From assembly GCA_022393335.1 (NCBI GenBank), contig JAJEKB010021102.1:222442-286441 (forward strand): a DNA stretch of 64,000 nt, given 5' to 3'. Every line of letters begins with the position of its first letter. The first letter of the stretch is position 1. The stretch comes from Macrotrachela quadricornifera. Lineage: Eukaryota; Rotifera; Eurotatoria; Philodinida; Philodinidae. Positions 22,564-35,504 of the stretch are shown here, in pieces. Under the pieces are notes generated by a model. The model did no database searches and was not told where the DNA came from. It saw nothing but the letters and a program-made list of their open reading frames with translations. The position numbers and the translations under genes were made by a program.

Positions 22564-22969
22564 AGAGAGCTGCGGGACCCTGTTTTTTTGCACCCGGACC
22601 CGGCCCAGACCCGAGAAAAAAAGAATTCATTAGACTGGGACCCGAGCCCGTCCGGGTCCAGACCCAGAACCGGATTGTTTTTACCAACAAATAGCACCCT
22701 CTGTGTACAAGGAAATATAAAAGATCGAAATCGTGGCTACTTTTAATTGGTTACGAGTCGAAAAAAAAATTTTCGAAAATTCTAGTTGTTCATTTGTATC
22801 GTATCACTATCAATCAATATTTCAAAAATTAAAATTTTCCGTTTAATTTGAAGAGCATTATGAATTCCATTAAGTTTGAGTTCGAAGCTAAATGGAAACC
22901 GGGTCTATCAAAATTCGACTGAGACCCGGACCCAGACCCGGTCAGGTTCGGATCCACCCGCAGCTCTCT
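22564..22969. mobile_element. 406-bp hAT-like MITE
   Basis: Perfect 13-bp terminal inverted repeats (AGAGAGCTGCGGG at 22564 and its inverse ending at 22969). Inside each end are clustered GACCCGGACCCGG / CCGGGTCTGGGTC words in both orientations, as in many hAT-derived MITEs. No coding capacity. Flanking octamers do not match, so the target duplication has decayed or the ends are slightly misplaced. A related word cluster without ends lies near 42115-42180. Confidence 0.7.
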
Positions 22970-22999
22970 CCAAATAGCCATCCGATGGGTATTTCGACG

Positions 23000-23530
23000 T
23001 GTCGATTTTAGCTCTCGATGGGTATCGGAATTCTAGATCGAGCCCTCGGAGTGCCATTTTTGGATAGGTTGAGGGCTCGGTGATGGGTTGCTTTTACAAG
23101 CATTTATAGCTATATTATGCTATTTCGAGCACTCGACATATCAGTTCAGAGTGGTAGTTAACAACCATACGGAAGGTAAGCTTCGACCACTCTCTGTTTT
23201 TAGATCGATTGGTTTTGATGGGTCACTCCAATCTCATATTTGGCTAGGTTTCGAGCGATCGAAATTCCGACCGCTCAAAAATTTTCATAAATTTCCAAAA
23301 ACTTTTTTATAAATTTATGAAAACACCACTTATTTCCGATGCCTCTATACGTATCGCATATTTTTTTACAGAGTATAAGATGCAAATATATATACTTACG
23401 ATTATAGAGCCCTCGACACCTACCGGATTTTTGCAGAATAGAAGATTCGAACATATACACTTACGATTACGAAACTTGTATAGATCAGATGAACTAAACA
23501 TACAGTTCTAAACTTGATTAAATATATGTC
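23000..23530. repeat. TCGAGCGATCGAA-type repeats and a short local duplication
   Basis: Scattered TCGAG..GGTCGAA words up to about 23280 are followed by a duplicated segment. ACTTACGATTATAGAG near 23394 and ACTTACGATTACGAAA near 23460 share about 45 bp of similar context. The open frames on both strands here mirror this repeat structure and are not genes. Confidence 0.45.
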
Positions 23531-23559
23531 TTCATCAAGTACATAAAATTTGAAAAGAA

Positions 23560-23810
23560 TGTTTATAATTATGTTCTGATCTAAATTTACTTTAAAAAAA
23601 AGTTTTTAGTTATGATCTACACTAAGTTTGTATGAAAATTTCTTTTTGACATAATCTACTATAAATTTATTTGAAACATTTTTCTTTCATTCTAATATAT
23701 TATAAATTTATTGGAAAAATTTCTTTTTTATTATCATCTATTGTAAATTTATTGAAAAAGTTTTTTTTATTGTAATCTACTATAAATTTATTTGAAAAAA
23801 ATTTTTGCTA
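23560..23810. repeat. ~52-bp AT-rich tandem repeat, about five copies
   Basis: Unit resembling TAATCTACTATAAATTTATT followed by TGAAAAATTTTTTT. Copies begin near 23570, 23610, 23660, 23690, 23735 and 23780, with decay. No coding content. Confidence 0.65.
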
Positions 23811-24134
23811 TCGAGTGCTTCGAAATCAGTATAATTCTAACACATTAAATTTTTCGAAGAATTCAACAACTGATAGTTTATTATAATTGGTTTTTCATCA
23901 AAAATATGTCGATATTTATATTATATTGGCATCTTTAAATAAGAAATCGTTTTTGTAAAAACCTTAAAATAATGTAAGGATGATCAGCAAACGAAAATTA
24001 GTTTGATGATGTTGCTAATTAATCATAAAGAATAAAATAAATCGAAATTTAAACAAGCTTTGACAGATCGAAACTAGATATAAGGGATCTAAACAGTCAA
24101 ACAATCTCTCCAATACGTTTAACCTACTCAAATA

Positions 24135-24360
24135 AACGACATTTGGATGTATCACGAGTAGTCGAAATTGCTTCGAACAATCCAAAAAATCTTTCCGATA
24201 GGTTACCTCTCTTCGAGCGACCGAACTTTGGATGCATCACGAGTGGTCGAAACTGCTTCGAGCGAGCAGTCAAAAAAAACTTTCCGATAGGTTATATCTC
24301 TTCGAGCGATCGAAATTTTGATGCACTTCAAGTGGTCGAAATATATCCGAGTGGTCTTAA
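24135..24360. repeat. ~88-bp tandem repeat, about 2.5 copies
   Basis: The phrase TTGGATGYATCACGAGTRGT followed by CGAAAYTGCTTCGA starts near 24142, 24228 and (diverged) 24317, each followed by CTTTCCGATAGGTTA. Open frames on both strands are by-products of this repeat. Confidence 0.7.
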
Positions 24361-24439
24361 ATGAATATACGATAGGAAAATCTTCTCGTGGGCTCGATAA
24401 CCGATGGCTACCGAGGGGTTCGAAATAGAAACAGAACGA

Positions 24440-25835
24440 GAAAGAAACATCTATATATATAAAGAAGAATGTTTGTCTGTCTGTTTGTTTGTTTGTTTGT
24501 TCGCTATGCATTCAGTCCCTGTAAAAGCTACGATCACCAAACTTTCCATGGTGCCTCCCCAGGCCCAGAGGAAGGTCATAGCGGGGGTCACCCACCGAGG
24601 GTGTGAGTTTGGGTGTGTGGGGCGTGGGGTGTGAGTAGAATCTCACCCAGATAGTATTGTCTTAACTGACACTACCAAACTTTCCGCGGTGGTTTTCTGA
24701 GTCCAGTGATGGTTTTATAGAGTGCTGTTACCATTAATAGGAGTAGTATAATAGTGTTTGGGTGAAATTTCACCCATCTCATATGACAATGAAATTTGCA
24801 TGAATTTTTCAGAGGTTTAGCAAATTTGTCATTATTTTAAGATTAATCATTTCGCATCGTTAGTTCTTTGGTCTAAATGTGAAAATCGACGGTTTCTAAT
24901 AGGTTATAAGAGAAAAAATGTATACAAGTGTTTCCTTGATTCACAACTATAGTGTATCCATTAGTTTTCTATGACTCACAGAAACAACGTATTTGTTGGT
25001 TTTCTTGACTCATAACGATGACGTATCTATATATTTAAAGAAGAACGTTTGTGTGGTAACTATGCATTCAGTTCGTGTGATAGCTAGTGTCACAAAAGTT
25101 TCCACACTACTTCCGTAGCGTCTGAGGAAAGTCATCTTGAGGTTGGAACCACCAAACGGGGTGTGTGGAAGGGGCTGGGTGGAATTTCATCGCAATCAAT
25201 ACAGATCGAGATTCTGACGAGTCTGTTCGCTATGTATTTAGTGATCATGAGAGATAGCGTCACGGAATTATCCGCATCAGTTCCTTGAGTGCGCTAATGA
25301 AAGTCGGCAGAGTGATTGGGGGTGAGAAAAGAAGACATGCGTGAAACTTCATCCAAGCCGTAAGAGACTATGATTTTATTCACTTTCTGATCAAATGACG
25401 CAGTTCAATGCAATTTTGAGAGTGATCGTGTCCAAAGTGGGTGCGAGTGAGGGTGTCAGCTTGAGCCCGATGAGAAGAGTCCTACTGAAGTTGCCTGATG
25501 CACGGCGGGAAAAGCTCTGTAGCAGAGGTCCAAGGTATGGTGAAAAAAGTCCTGTGGAAGAGGTATCTCGCACGACGAGAAGAGTCCAATGGCGAACACT
25601 TAACACATAACAGGAACAATCCTGTCAAAGATGTCTGATCCATGCCGGTAAAAGCCCTGTCCAAGAGGTTGAGGGTGTGACGCGAAAATTTCTGTTGCAG
25701 ATAGCTCATCCACAGTGGGGAACAGTCCCGCAGAAGACGTGTTATGTACAACAGAAAAAGTCATTTCGAACTCCGGACATGTGACCGAGTGTTCGGAACG
25801 ACCTGGTGCGAAATGTCCGCGATTCTATATATATA
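24440..25835. mobile_element. GC-richer repetitive element with (TATA) borders
   Basis: A block of distinctly higher GC content. It starts at CTATATATATAAAGAAGAATGTTTGTCTGTCTG and ends at GATTCTATATATATAGAAG. Inside are three diverged copies of a segment containing CTATGCATTCAGT and GGAAAGTCATnn (near 24504, 25060 and 25228), then about nine copies of a 36-bp degenerate unit (25472-25775). No conserved protein is visible. The layout suggests a non-autonomous transposable element of unknown class. Confidence 0.5.
25472..25775. repeat. 36-bp degenerate tandem repeat, ~9 copies
   Basis: Unit resembling GAAAAAGTCCTGTGGAAGAG followed by GTATCTCGCACGAC. Because 36 is a multiple of three, long frames stay open on both strands (25395-25610 plus; 25391-25751 minus), but identities between copies are at the DNA level and in all frames, so I do not call a gene. 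Confidence 0.7.
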
Positions 25836-26910
25836 GAAGATAGATTAAACAATAATTGAATCACACCAAACGAGTTAGCATGCGATCGTTTTCACCTGCT
25901 GATTAATCTAGATCGCACCGGTTAGATTTCTTTAACCTCTCAACCGGTTTTTGAAGCAAAATTTATGAGATAATTAGTTGCCAGAATGTTATAGAGATCG
26001 ACAGATAGAGAGCTCGATAGAGATAGATTATTCTAGGTTTCTAGACCCTATTCGTTCAGTCTAGGGCTAAGTGAATCGGCTTCCGATGAATGTTACTCGT
26101 CTGTAATCAGTGTTCCAAACTTTATCAGAGTAAACCATGATTACTTGAGTATTTGAAAAAAAACTTTTTCACTATTTCCGTGTCTTCTCAAGATCTGGAA
26201 GGGTCGAAATTTTTCTTTTTCCAGTTTCAGCAGGAATGACTTCTGATCTTCACTTAGGACCATACTTTGATTATTGTTAGCTAGAAATTTTTCAAACTTT
26301 TATGCGAAGCAAAAAATCGACCCTATATGAACAGGTCTTTTGTTAGTTTGGCGGTAAGAGCTTTCATTTAACCGGAACATCGTCAATCTTCTTGAAGAGC
26401 ATTACAAAAGGTTCCATTGTAAAACAGTTCATTTTTAAAGACATTGTCAAATGCCTACAACAGTAAATAGAAAGCTACGAAAGTGACAATTATCTACACC
26501 ATATAATGATTTGATCATCATCATCGTCTAGAGCTTTAGTCACACCAAGATTAAAAAAATGTTTTAAATTCTGTATGATAAAAAGTGCTCAGTTGGTTGC
26601 TTCTTACTAAACAGCTGACATAAAAGTGTAGTCACCGATTCATGATGAGTTTTCAACATTTATTCCTTTTTGTAAGATAGAAAAAAGACTTACTGTAGTA
26701 ACATCATCAACAACTCAAGAATGAGTCATTATTGCGAGGAAGAAAACAAGAAGAGAGTGATGAGAAAGTTATTATTTTAGCTTATTGCGCAAATAAAAAT
26801 ATCAAGTTGAAGGTAAGAAAAAAGAGATTAAAATAGCTACCACCACAAACTGGAGTTTTTCAGCTGATTTGAGGTTTCAAAATGTCGATTCTAACAATTG
26901 TTGGTTCGTA
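25836..26910. other. No gene recognised
   Basis: AT-rich DNA with no domain-bearing frame and no clear repeat structure. Confidence 0.4.
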
Positions 26911-27105
26911 GGCAACACCGACCGAATTTGCATTTATAGATGGAACGATCGTAATACCATTGTTGATAGCAAAAAAAGCAAATTATGTTGATTCATTGGA
27001 TGTGAGGCAGAATTTTTCGTCCAATCGATACACAATTATTTCACATCCAGAAAGTATTTCCGATTTTCTAGGCGAAAAATATGACATTTTTTGCGCTTTG
27101 CAATA
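26911..27105 (+). pseudogene. Possible exon fragment, unrecognised
   Basis: After a TTCGTAG acceptor-like word, a 64-codon frame reads ATPTEFAFIDGTIVIPLLIA, then KKANYVDSLD and HPESISDFLGEKYDIF, to a stop at about 27103. Composition is protein-like and lacks the poly-Lys/Phe/Ile bias of surrounding chance frames, but I recognise no family and see no partner exon. Confidence 0.25.
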
Positions 27106-27500
27106 GACAAAAATTTAATTTTTTTTAAACTTTTTCATTGTTGTCAATTTCCAAACGTCAAGATGCACTGCAGAAAATTTCATCTCATTTGTAGGCACTA
27201 TTATAACAAAGTAACAGATATTGTATAAGACGAAGCAAAATATACAACTGATGTGGAGAGAAGAAAAAAAATAGATGCAAGACCAAATTACAACATTCAT
27301 GTAAAATTCGGAAGTAAAGAATAAGAAAGATTTGTATGTAGTAAAAAGTAAATACTTGTTTCTTTTTAATCTTCGTACTTGAAAGAATAACAAGGCATCG
27401 GACAAGAATCACATTCTGACTTCCACAGATCACTATAATTCGATGAATTATAGTCCAAGAGACAACACTTATTAACCGAACGCAAGAAGTGAAACCAGCA

Positions 27501-27653
27501 ATTGTCAACTATGAACCGTGTGTTATATGTAGTATTAACGCATGATGTATTTTTTTTGTTGGCTGTAATCATTCAGCCTGTTATGCCCAATGTTCAACTA
27601 TTTGCAACGACATTTGTCTAGTTCCAAATTGTGGTTATCGAATCAGAGAATAG
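27501..27653 (+). pseudogene. RING-finger gene relic
   Basis: The frame IVNYEPCVICSINA-stop-CIFFVGCNHSACYAQC...CLVPNCGYRI is clearly related to the intact RING protein at 45993-46409 (IVNYGPCVVCNVNKACILFIGCNH). It preserves the spacing of C-x2-C, C-x-H-x3-C-x2-C, but an in-frame TGA at 27543 interrupts it and the proline-cysteine pair of the last ligand block is altered (CLVPNC). The 5' exon could not be found. A decayed paralogue. Confidence 0.75.
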
Positions 27654-30600
27654 TTGCATGTTTTTAATCTATAATTATGATTAGAACGACTTATTTTTTT
27701 TGTACAAGAATGTCTTAAAATCATATAATATTAACATAAATAAACAAATGAAAATGAGATTGATGAAGACCGGGATTTTAAAAAAGTGATTTCTTTATAA
27801 TGTTTTAAGTTCCTCGTATAGATACTTCTCGGAGGACATAAATGTATTTGTTAAGAATGGGTTCATCAATTTTTATAGTGTGTTCTAAATATTAGTACTT
27901 GTTAATGACAATTTCATAAAGTATAATTCTGAAATGTAGCTGCCACTCATTTTCGTCTCTTTTATTGGTCCCGATTTCCAGTAAAGCGCAATGATTCAAT
28001 AGGAAAATGTCGATTGTTTTTTCTTTTTTCTTTTTTCTTTCATTCTTTCTTCTATGCTGACATAAGATGTATGTGAGGAAATATAAATGAGTATTAAAGT
28101 TTATTGTGTTATATCCATGAGTCGTCATTGCTTACTTTGATAACAGTTTATCTTGATTTTGCTTTCATTGTGTAAGTCTGATACTAATTTCCATGCTTCA
28201 AAATTTTTCAGTTTATTTCAAATCTTTTTCTAAAAATTTTTGTTACCAAATTTTCTGGTATTATCTGTGAAGAAAGATAGTAAATGTATGCGCTACTTCC
28301 TATAGAAATACTCTGTTTTAACAATCATGAAAAATATTGAAGTCTAACTGATAAAATTCGATTATTGCATTTAAAAATGATGAACATATAAGAAAAACAA
28401 TGTCAGACCATCTGTATATAATTAAGTTTATCAAAAATAAGTACTGAATAGCAAAAAAGAGAAAGCACACTGAATACTATATTGTCATCAAGGCAATATC
28501 GACAACTGTTGTTATTATTGGTAAAGAACGAAATGAGAAAGAAGGAAGAACGCAAGCCGTTTTTGTGTTTTTTGCTACGCAATTAAACGTATTAAACGGA
28601 AGAAACTTTTTTTTTACTGAAGTGAGCGACAGCGTGCCTTTCAATTTACCTTGCTTTCTGATTGTATTTTTTCTCTTATTTCTTCTTTCATATTCCAAAA
28701 TTCTGTTTTCTGTAGATTATATACAAATATAAGTGATTGACAATTCTTCACGATATTTGAAACATATTCGTATGTATAAAAGCTTCGCTATATTTCAATT
28801 AAGGGAAAACTATTTCATATAAGCAAATTCTTTTAAAACGAGATTTTACATAGAACAATTATTTTCCGTTGTATAAATAGATGAATTAACCTATTGTACA
28901 CGATTTCTGAAAATTTTTGCATAACTATAATACGTATTAATGCTATTATTTAATAAGTAAAATAAACGAGGTTTCTGCAATGAACATATATATATATAAA
29001 TAACGAGAATAAGTGAATTATATAATACAGTTAGTCATAATACTACCCACAATTTAAGAAAGTTGGAATTTCTTTTTGTTTCATATTATTCCAACATTAC
29101 TTTCTCTGCTAAATTCCTATTGGTGTTCTGTTTCGAAATCGACGAATAGTAACGCTCGTTTTACTCTTATGTGTGAAGAAAAAGAATTTTTTTTCCTTCT
29201 TCCTTACAAATGAAAGTAACATACAACATGCAGAGAAAGAGAAAAAAATCATGTCTCTCTTTCTTCCTTTATCCAATGAAAACAAGTTTATACAAACGAA
29301 CTACCAGGGTATGTTTTTATAAACGATGTTTTTCAGCACTAAGATGTCTGAATTTTCTTAAGAAAGAAACGAAATATAGTAGGAAGTCTTCTTAGTAAAC
29401 ATGTTCTTGATTGAAAAAACTATCTTAAATAAGGCATCTTAGAACTGTCAAAACAAGAATATTTCATCCGATAACATGCAAAATTTTTTCAAAATCAATT
29501 CAAAAGTACTAAAAATATCTTTAAGGCATCTATCGACACCATGTCAGTGCTGTCCAAGAGTAATGTAACGCATAGTTTTTTTTATTTCCTTTCTACATAT
29601 TGCGAAAATAGCTTTCACATGTACAGCTTATAAAGAACGTAATAGTAGCCAAAGAAGCAGCATAAGATGAATCATTGCCTAGTTTGTTAAAATTTCTTCA
29701 AGTATATTTTGTCGACTCTCATATGATGACAATAGTGTATTGTTCTTGCAATATTTATTTTTTGTCCAATGTTCATTCTGTAATGATTTGTAAAACCAAT
29801 ATTATTTTATGATTTTTGCACTATTTTATTCTAATAGAGTTTAAAAGATAATTAAATGGGATTGATATTGTAAATAATTAAAAAAAATTATAGAATGAAA
29901 ACTAAATACAATAAGAAGGGCAGTATGTTATTATAACAATCATATAATATTGCGCAAGTAATATATATATATAGTTTACTTTATTTAGTTCAGAGTCTCA
30001 TATAGAATGACCTTACGTTATGGACGAACATCGCTCCTGTCGCATAAAAAAAAGGCCAGATTGAAATAATATTCGATCTTTTGTTGTATAACAAACAGGA
30101 AAAGTAGAAGCACAAGGAAGGGAAAGAAGAAAGTTACACGATTTAGAAATATTGTGCAAGTAGTAGTGAAACGCATTTGAAGGAATTATTATCATAAAGA
30201 CTGATCTTGTGCTACTTCTTTGACTACTATTATTTTCTATGTAGAGTATAAATGAGCAAATTATCTTGCAATGTAGAAGGAGAAAATAGAAACCTGTGGC
30301 ACGTTACTTTTGGATCATTCTGCATACTGTATATCCATATCTGATATGGTTTATATCGTTATTCATTATAATTTAATATCATCAGTGATCGATGAAAATA
30401 TATTCAAAATCTTGACACAGTTATAGAATCAGGAATAAGCCAGCAGAATCATAGACCATTTGAGTCATTTGATTTTGTATGTGCTTTCAGCAAGTTTCTT
30501 TCTTTTGTGCACCTGTTTATTTATCCAGGTTCACAAATTCGACAGCGAATCCAATAGAATCTTATAGGATCTGGCCATCCTACAGCATCCTGTAGAATTT

Positions 30601-31127
30601 CGGGTGATGAAATTGTGTTATACATATCGGATTAAACTCTTACAAACTATCGGATCCGATAGGATCCAACTGTTGGATTGATCAACCTGCGTATTTAACC
30701 GAAAAGAATATTTTTCAACATAAGATAGAAGTTTGGATACATATTATAAGAATAAAAATTTTGCCAAGTATTGGTTTTATTGAGTCGATGAACAGTACGT
30801 TTAGTTGTTTCCATTTGGGGTCTGAAAATAAAAATAGAGGATGGTGTCAGATTCAGGTACAAATAGCCACATTTAAAAACTAAGTCGATTTATACTAGTT
30901 GCAAATTTTTCCTATAAATCGTTTTTTAGAAGAAGAAAAACAAGGTTCTAAATGATTTTTGAAGTATACATGAGCGATAAAGTTTTTGCTGTTGATTCCA
31001 AATGTTCCCTGTTTCAACGCAAATTATGGTTTTCGTGATAAAATTAGTTAAATATTAGTTAAGAAAATGTGAAATGCAATACTCTAAGAGTAATATGCTC
31101 AGGCACATTTTGAATGGTTTTAAACTT
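27654..31127. other. AT-rich DNA without recognised gene
   Basis: Open frames (27892-28128, 28477-28698, 29210-29395, 30013-30195) are rich in Lys, Phe, Ile and Ser and show no domain. Pyrimidine-rich TTTTTCTTTTTTC runs occur near 28020. A cluster of GATAGGATCC/GGATCCGATAGG palindromic words lies at 30550-30675. Confidence 0.4.
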
Positions 31128-31275
31128 TTAGCTTCGGAAAAAGATTAGTAAAAGGTGAAAATCTTGGTTCGATAGCTGCAAGAGTTAATGAGCTATCATT
31201 AAAATATGATGCTGATGTCGTTCATATTTGTGTGAACTCTATCCATCGATATAGTCGCAGTAGACATCTGTAGCA
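31128..31275 (+). pseudogene. Possible coding fragment, unrecognised
   Basis: An open 48-codon segment reads SFGKRLVKGENLGSIAARVN, then ELSLKYDADVVHICVN and HRYSRSRHL before TAG. The composition is protein-like. Sequence downstream in the same frame (SILKRLLQTGALRGI) suggests continuation past the stop. I recognise no family. Confidence 0.25.
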
Positions 31276-31639
31276 GAGCATTTTAAAGCGACTTCTTCAA
31301 ACTGGTGCCCTACGTGGAATACGAACGTGAAGTCTTTTTTCCATCGTTGAAAGGAATTAGATGGCATTTAAGTACAGAAAAAAGTTATTTAATAAAGTAA
31401 GCCACAGTTTGGCCCATGAAATATTCATACTGCTCAGGTTTTTTACTTTACAGAATTGTTTTTCAACAGATGAATCTTGACAAGATCTAAATCTGGTAAG
31501 GAAAGAATAACAACCGATGCGAAAGTCTTAACTTGAATGTGGGAGTTCACCACAAGCAGATGAAAAAGGCTGGAAACTCAATTATCTTTCTATCGGATAG
31601 AGCAGTGTCTATGGATCACAAATGCAATTTTCAAAAAAA

Positions 31640-32290
31640 AAATTAACCCACAGGGAACCCAAAATTGTGCGACTCAGAAGGAGCCAAAGAGGCCTTGTAA
31701 TCCTGACGCTTTTTTTGTTGTAAATAAGCTTTTGTAACTAAGCTAACTTTTACTGACTTTGATGAATTGAATTCAAACTTTGTCACTCTATATATAGAAG
31801 TGATAGCTGACTAAAAAAATTGGTTTCGAGTCAATGAGACTTTATCGTAACGCCGGAGGACGCTTTTATTCCATTAGTGGAGAGTTTTCTCATCTCTCTT
31901 AGCTCCCGACGCAGTTTGTACCTCTAAATTTATGTTGAAATTCAACTGTGAGTAGTCAAGCAGACATAGCTTTCCAGACGCTTTCAAAATATTGAACTCA
32001 AACTGATGCTTCAAAAACCGTGAAAACTAGGATCCAGGACTAAAAGAACTGGTGAAAAAGTTATTTTGACACATTTTTTACTAAATAGAAGTTGGCCCAC
32101 GTCTACGGAAGACAATATTTGTTTTGGCCCAAACTTTTTTCCAAAATAGAGCATCGGTTGCTTAATAATCTGCCAGTAAAAGAAAAATTTGGAGGCACAA
32201 GGAGATGAAGTCACGAACACAACTGTAACATTAAGGTAGTTACAAGACCTTTTTGGTCCTTTTGGAATTATTCAATTTTGGGCTCTTTAT
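31640..32290. mobile_element. Possible foldback element
   Basis: The left segment near 31655-31705 (CCCAAAATTG ... GGAGCCAAAGAGGCCTTGTAA) is matched in inverse orientation near 32235-32285 (rc: CCCAAAATTG ... AGGACCAAAAAGGTCTTGTAA). Only about 50 bp of each arm is obvious, with a long interior, so this is weaker than the foldback elements at 34-36.6 kb that it resembles. Confidence 0.4.
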
Positions 32291-34320
32291 AAGTTAAAAA
32301 TTTTTATTTATAAAATATATTTTTGATATACAGATCCAGCTTTATTTATTGAGAAAAGAGTTGAGTTTCTAGCATCTTCTGTCTGTTTACAGTCAAATCT
32401 ATTCTTGATCTGTGCGTTTCTTAATTTTTAGATAGTTTTTGACTTTCAGAATGTCCTTTACTCTATATGTTATTTTGCATAGAAATTAAATTTGCCGCTT
32501 ACACTGTTTTCTATTTAATAAAATATCCCTGAACTCAAATGATCAGGCTGTTCATGAGACAACAGCAGGATATTGAACATACTTCCAAAATGGCGATTTT
32601 TACAAGAAAAAAAACGGAATCCTGGTGGGATCAGTAAATCGTAATAGATCCTAATGGTTTGATACGCATCGGTGCCCGTTAAGTGGATATCGAATATCGT
32701 ATTGACTTCAATACTGATGAAACTAGTAGTCAGTTAACTGACTATCAAGTTTAACTGCTTACACAGTTAATTGCAGCTAGCTGCTCAATAGGAAACCCAT
32801 ATTCAGTTATATAGCAGTATTCTAACTGATCCTGTTGTTAGCTGATACATAGATGGCTGAATCGTTTGAACATCTAATCCAAGAGTGTATTCATCAGACT
32901 GCACCAAAGTTCATTCGAATTCGCGAGAACATAAGATAATCCACTGAAGTCTTTTACCATTTATCAGAGTACATCGCAATTAAGGAATGAACAGCGGATT
33001 TCACTTCAAATTGGTGTGAAGCTACTACGACTCTTGCCAATGGCGAAAGTCCACTATACTCTCGTCAATGTACCCTTTAAGATTTCGCCAATTGGCGAAA
33101 GTACAGGGGTCTTTCACTAATTTGACTGTAAACTAGACGAAGATTCGAAAAGTCCTATTGGTTATATTGATGAGTCTAAGGTATAATATATATTCAAACA
33201 ACAATAGTTTCAACTAAAGCCGATCGGGACCTACTAGAACTCGAACTTGGCCGAATCCAGGCCTGAAAGCCTTGTAATCACTGGGTTCGTGTCTGGAAAT
33301 TTTTACTATTAGGTGCAGAATCAAAGAAATATCTCATGTATACAATAATTTTTTTGGAATTTTTAAAATTTTTGTTCGTTTGTCTCCATTTTTGATACCT
33401 AAGACTGTTTGATTATTGGATGTGAGCAGTCTGCACGTTGATTTCGGTTCATATGAAAAAATTATAGTGTACTATTGGTCAAAAACCGAAAAGTCACGAA
33501 AAGTATCTCGTTTTTTCAGAGCGACTACCGGGTTTGCATTAAAAAATTTCATTATAATTATTACAATTATGATTCGAATTCAGATTTTCAATAGATCCAT
33601 CGATTGAGTTCGGGTACAAAAAACTTCAAATCAGCTGGGTACAAGTTTAGAAATTCTTGAACCCAATGAGTTCTAGCTTCAAATTTTACATGTATTTCAT
33701 ATTAATATTGTTCCATGAGAGTTGGAAAAAGTCTACAAGACTTTCGCCAAAATATCCCCTGCACATCCGTTAATTGGTGAACATCTGTTAACCTGCCCAG
33801 CATCCTCATGCAGTCCTTGTCCCCTAAAATCTAAATCGTAAGACATTCTATCTCATCTAAATCCATCGTGGTAGCGTTTCGTTGTGGTAGTTTCACCTCA
33901 ATGAAGTTTCAAGATTTCATGGAATTCGAAGAAACTTTGAAAGACTTCGTCAAACTTCATGAGACTTCACAAGATTCCCATAGACTTTATTTAATACTAA
34001 AAGCTATAGCTTAAGGGCTTCAAAAGACGCCACTAGGCTTCGTGAGACTTTAGAAGACTTCACAAGATTTTGAGGGAGTTCAAGAGGCATCATGAAACTT
34101 TAAGACTAAAATCTCCGCTGTTCTGTTTCACAGAAACTTACCACAGACCTTTTAGGGTCAATAAAATTTCATACTAAGGAAGAAAATGTAGTCCCTAGTG
34201 GATTCTACCGAACAGGGCTCTCATGATCTTTCAAAGATTAAGGGCGAAGTCTTTGCTTTCGAGAAAATATTGAAATCTGTTTTTGATTTTTCGCAAGATA
34301 GTCAATGATTCTAACAAAAA
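32291..34320. other. No gene recognised; short imperfect repeats
   Basis: No domain-bearing frame; 33416-33607 (plus) is unremarkable. A TTGGCGAAAGT word recurs at 33030-33105. Between 33900 and 34110 there is a run of imperfect ~11-bp AAGACTTCA / GAGACTT words. Confidence 0.4.
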
Positions 34321-34323
34321 ACG

Positions 34324-34810
34324 CTAAAAATTTTCAAATTTCTTCTAACGAAGGAAGCTCTCAAAGTGTCCAATAAGTTTAGAGACCATCTTTTAGTCAT
34401 ATATAAAGCTCAATGATCCACGAAAAACTTCAAAAGAAGAATGGTCCTTAGCTTTTCTGTTCCAAGTATTTTATTAGAATTTTCGCATATGGGACGATAT
34501 TTCTGTCTGAGATTTTGCTCACATATAGATCTTGTTTTGAGTAGTATGGTCTGAAAACTTCAGCTCAAAACAAGATCTACATGTGAGGAAATCGCAGACT
34601 GAAATATCGTCTTATATGCGAAAAATCGAATAAACTGCTTGCAACTTGTAACAGAAGAACTATGCACCGATATCCTTTTGGGGCTTTTCATAGATCATTG
34701 AACTCTATTCATGACTAAAAGTTAGACTCTAAACTTGCTAAGCATTTCGGGAGCTTCTCTTGTGAGGGATGAAAGCTTGTGAGAAGAAGTCGGAAATTTT
34801 TAGAATTTTT
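34324..34810. mobile_element. Long-hairpin (foldback) element A
   Basis: Two arms of about 230 bp are inverted copies of each other around an axis near 34562. Clear matched blocks: TTTTGCTCACATATAGATCT with CCTCACATGTAGATCTTG in inverse; CTTTTAGTCAT...GCTCAATGATC with its inverse at 34690-34720; CTAAAAATTT at the outer ends. Almost no loop. No coding capacity. A shared core with the elements at 35.5, 36.0 and 49.6 kb suggests one family. Confidence 0.75.
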
Positions 34811-35500
34811 AAAGACAAAGATAACTTTTTTTATGTTTTAAGCTGACAACAAAAATCACTTTTCTTTAAAATAATGAGAAAAAGAGCGACATTTTCTAAG
34901 AATGGGGAAGGAGGAATCACTTCCCTCTCATCCCTGGTAGCAACAGCTCTGCTATTGCGACCTAAATGGTTCCTAATAATTCATGGGCACTTCGGACGTC
35001 ATCAGAATGGAATGGGATTCACCAAAGTTGTATTGTTCTGAGAGTGCTGTTTCTCTTCTCATGGCAGATGTTTTATCATCCGACTTCTTTATTTTGTTGA
35101 TTATTTTCCTTCAGTTCTGTAGCTTTTCATGAACTCTAATGAATCCTTAAGAATCGTGGAAGATTTATTAGAATTGCTTACCGTTTCAGACCTTCTTTCA
35201 TCTCTCCAAATTTTCATAAACCAAAATAGACTCTTGAAACATATTTTGGATCAAGTCCTTTTGTGTACAATGCCAAGGGAACTTCAATCTGAAAGAATAA
35301 GGATATTAAGGAACCTTTTTAAATTCGTCAGAAGCTTTAAAGACTCGTAGAACAAAAACTGACTAGCTCTGAAAAACACAAAGCATTAAGATTCTCTATG
35401 AAGCGTTTCGAGTTTATTACAAAACGTTTATGGTTTTATGTTGAACCTGAATGATTTTGTTTTTTTTTCCATACGGAATTTTTTTCATCACTAAAAACCA
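34811..35500. other. No gene recognised
   Basis: The frame at 35129-35350 (plus; MNSNESLRIVEDLLELL..., 73 codons) is leucine-rich and reads somewhat protein-like, but has no recognised motif and no partner exon. I do not call it as a gene. Confidence 0.35.
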
Positions 35501-35504
35501 AATC

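Noticed and set aside
25391..25751. Overlapping open frames on both strands with protein-like composition
   Set aside because: They coincide with a 36-bp tandem repeat; a period divisible by three keeps frames open by itself. Similarity between units is at the DNA level in all frames.
27543..27545. In-frame TGA in the RING relic as possible selenocysteine
   Set aside because: The intact paralogue has an ordinary residue at this place, the ligand Cys follows separately, and no SECIS-like structure was noticed. A nonsense mutation is the simpler reading.
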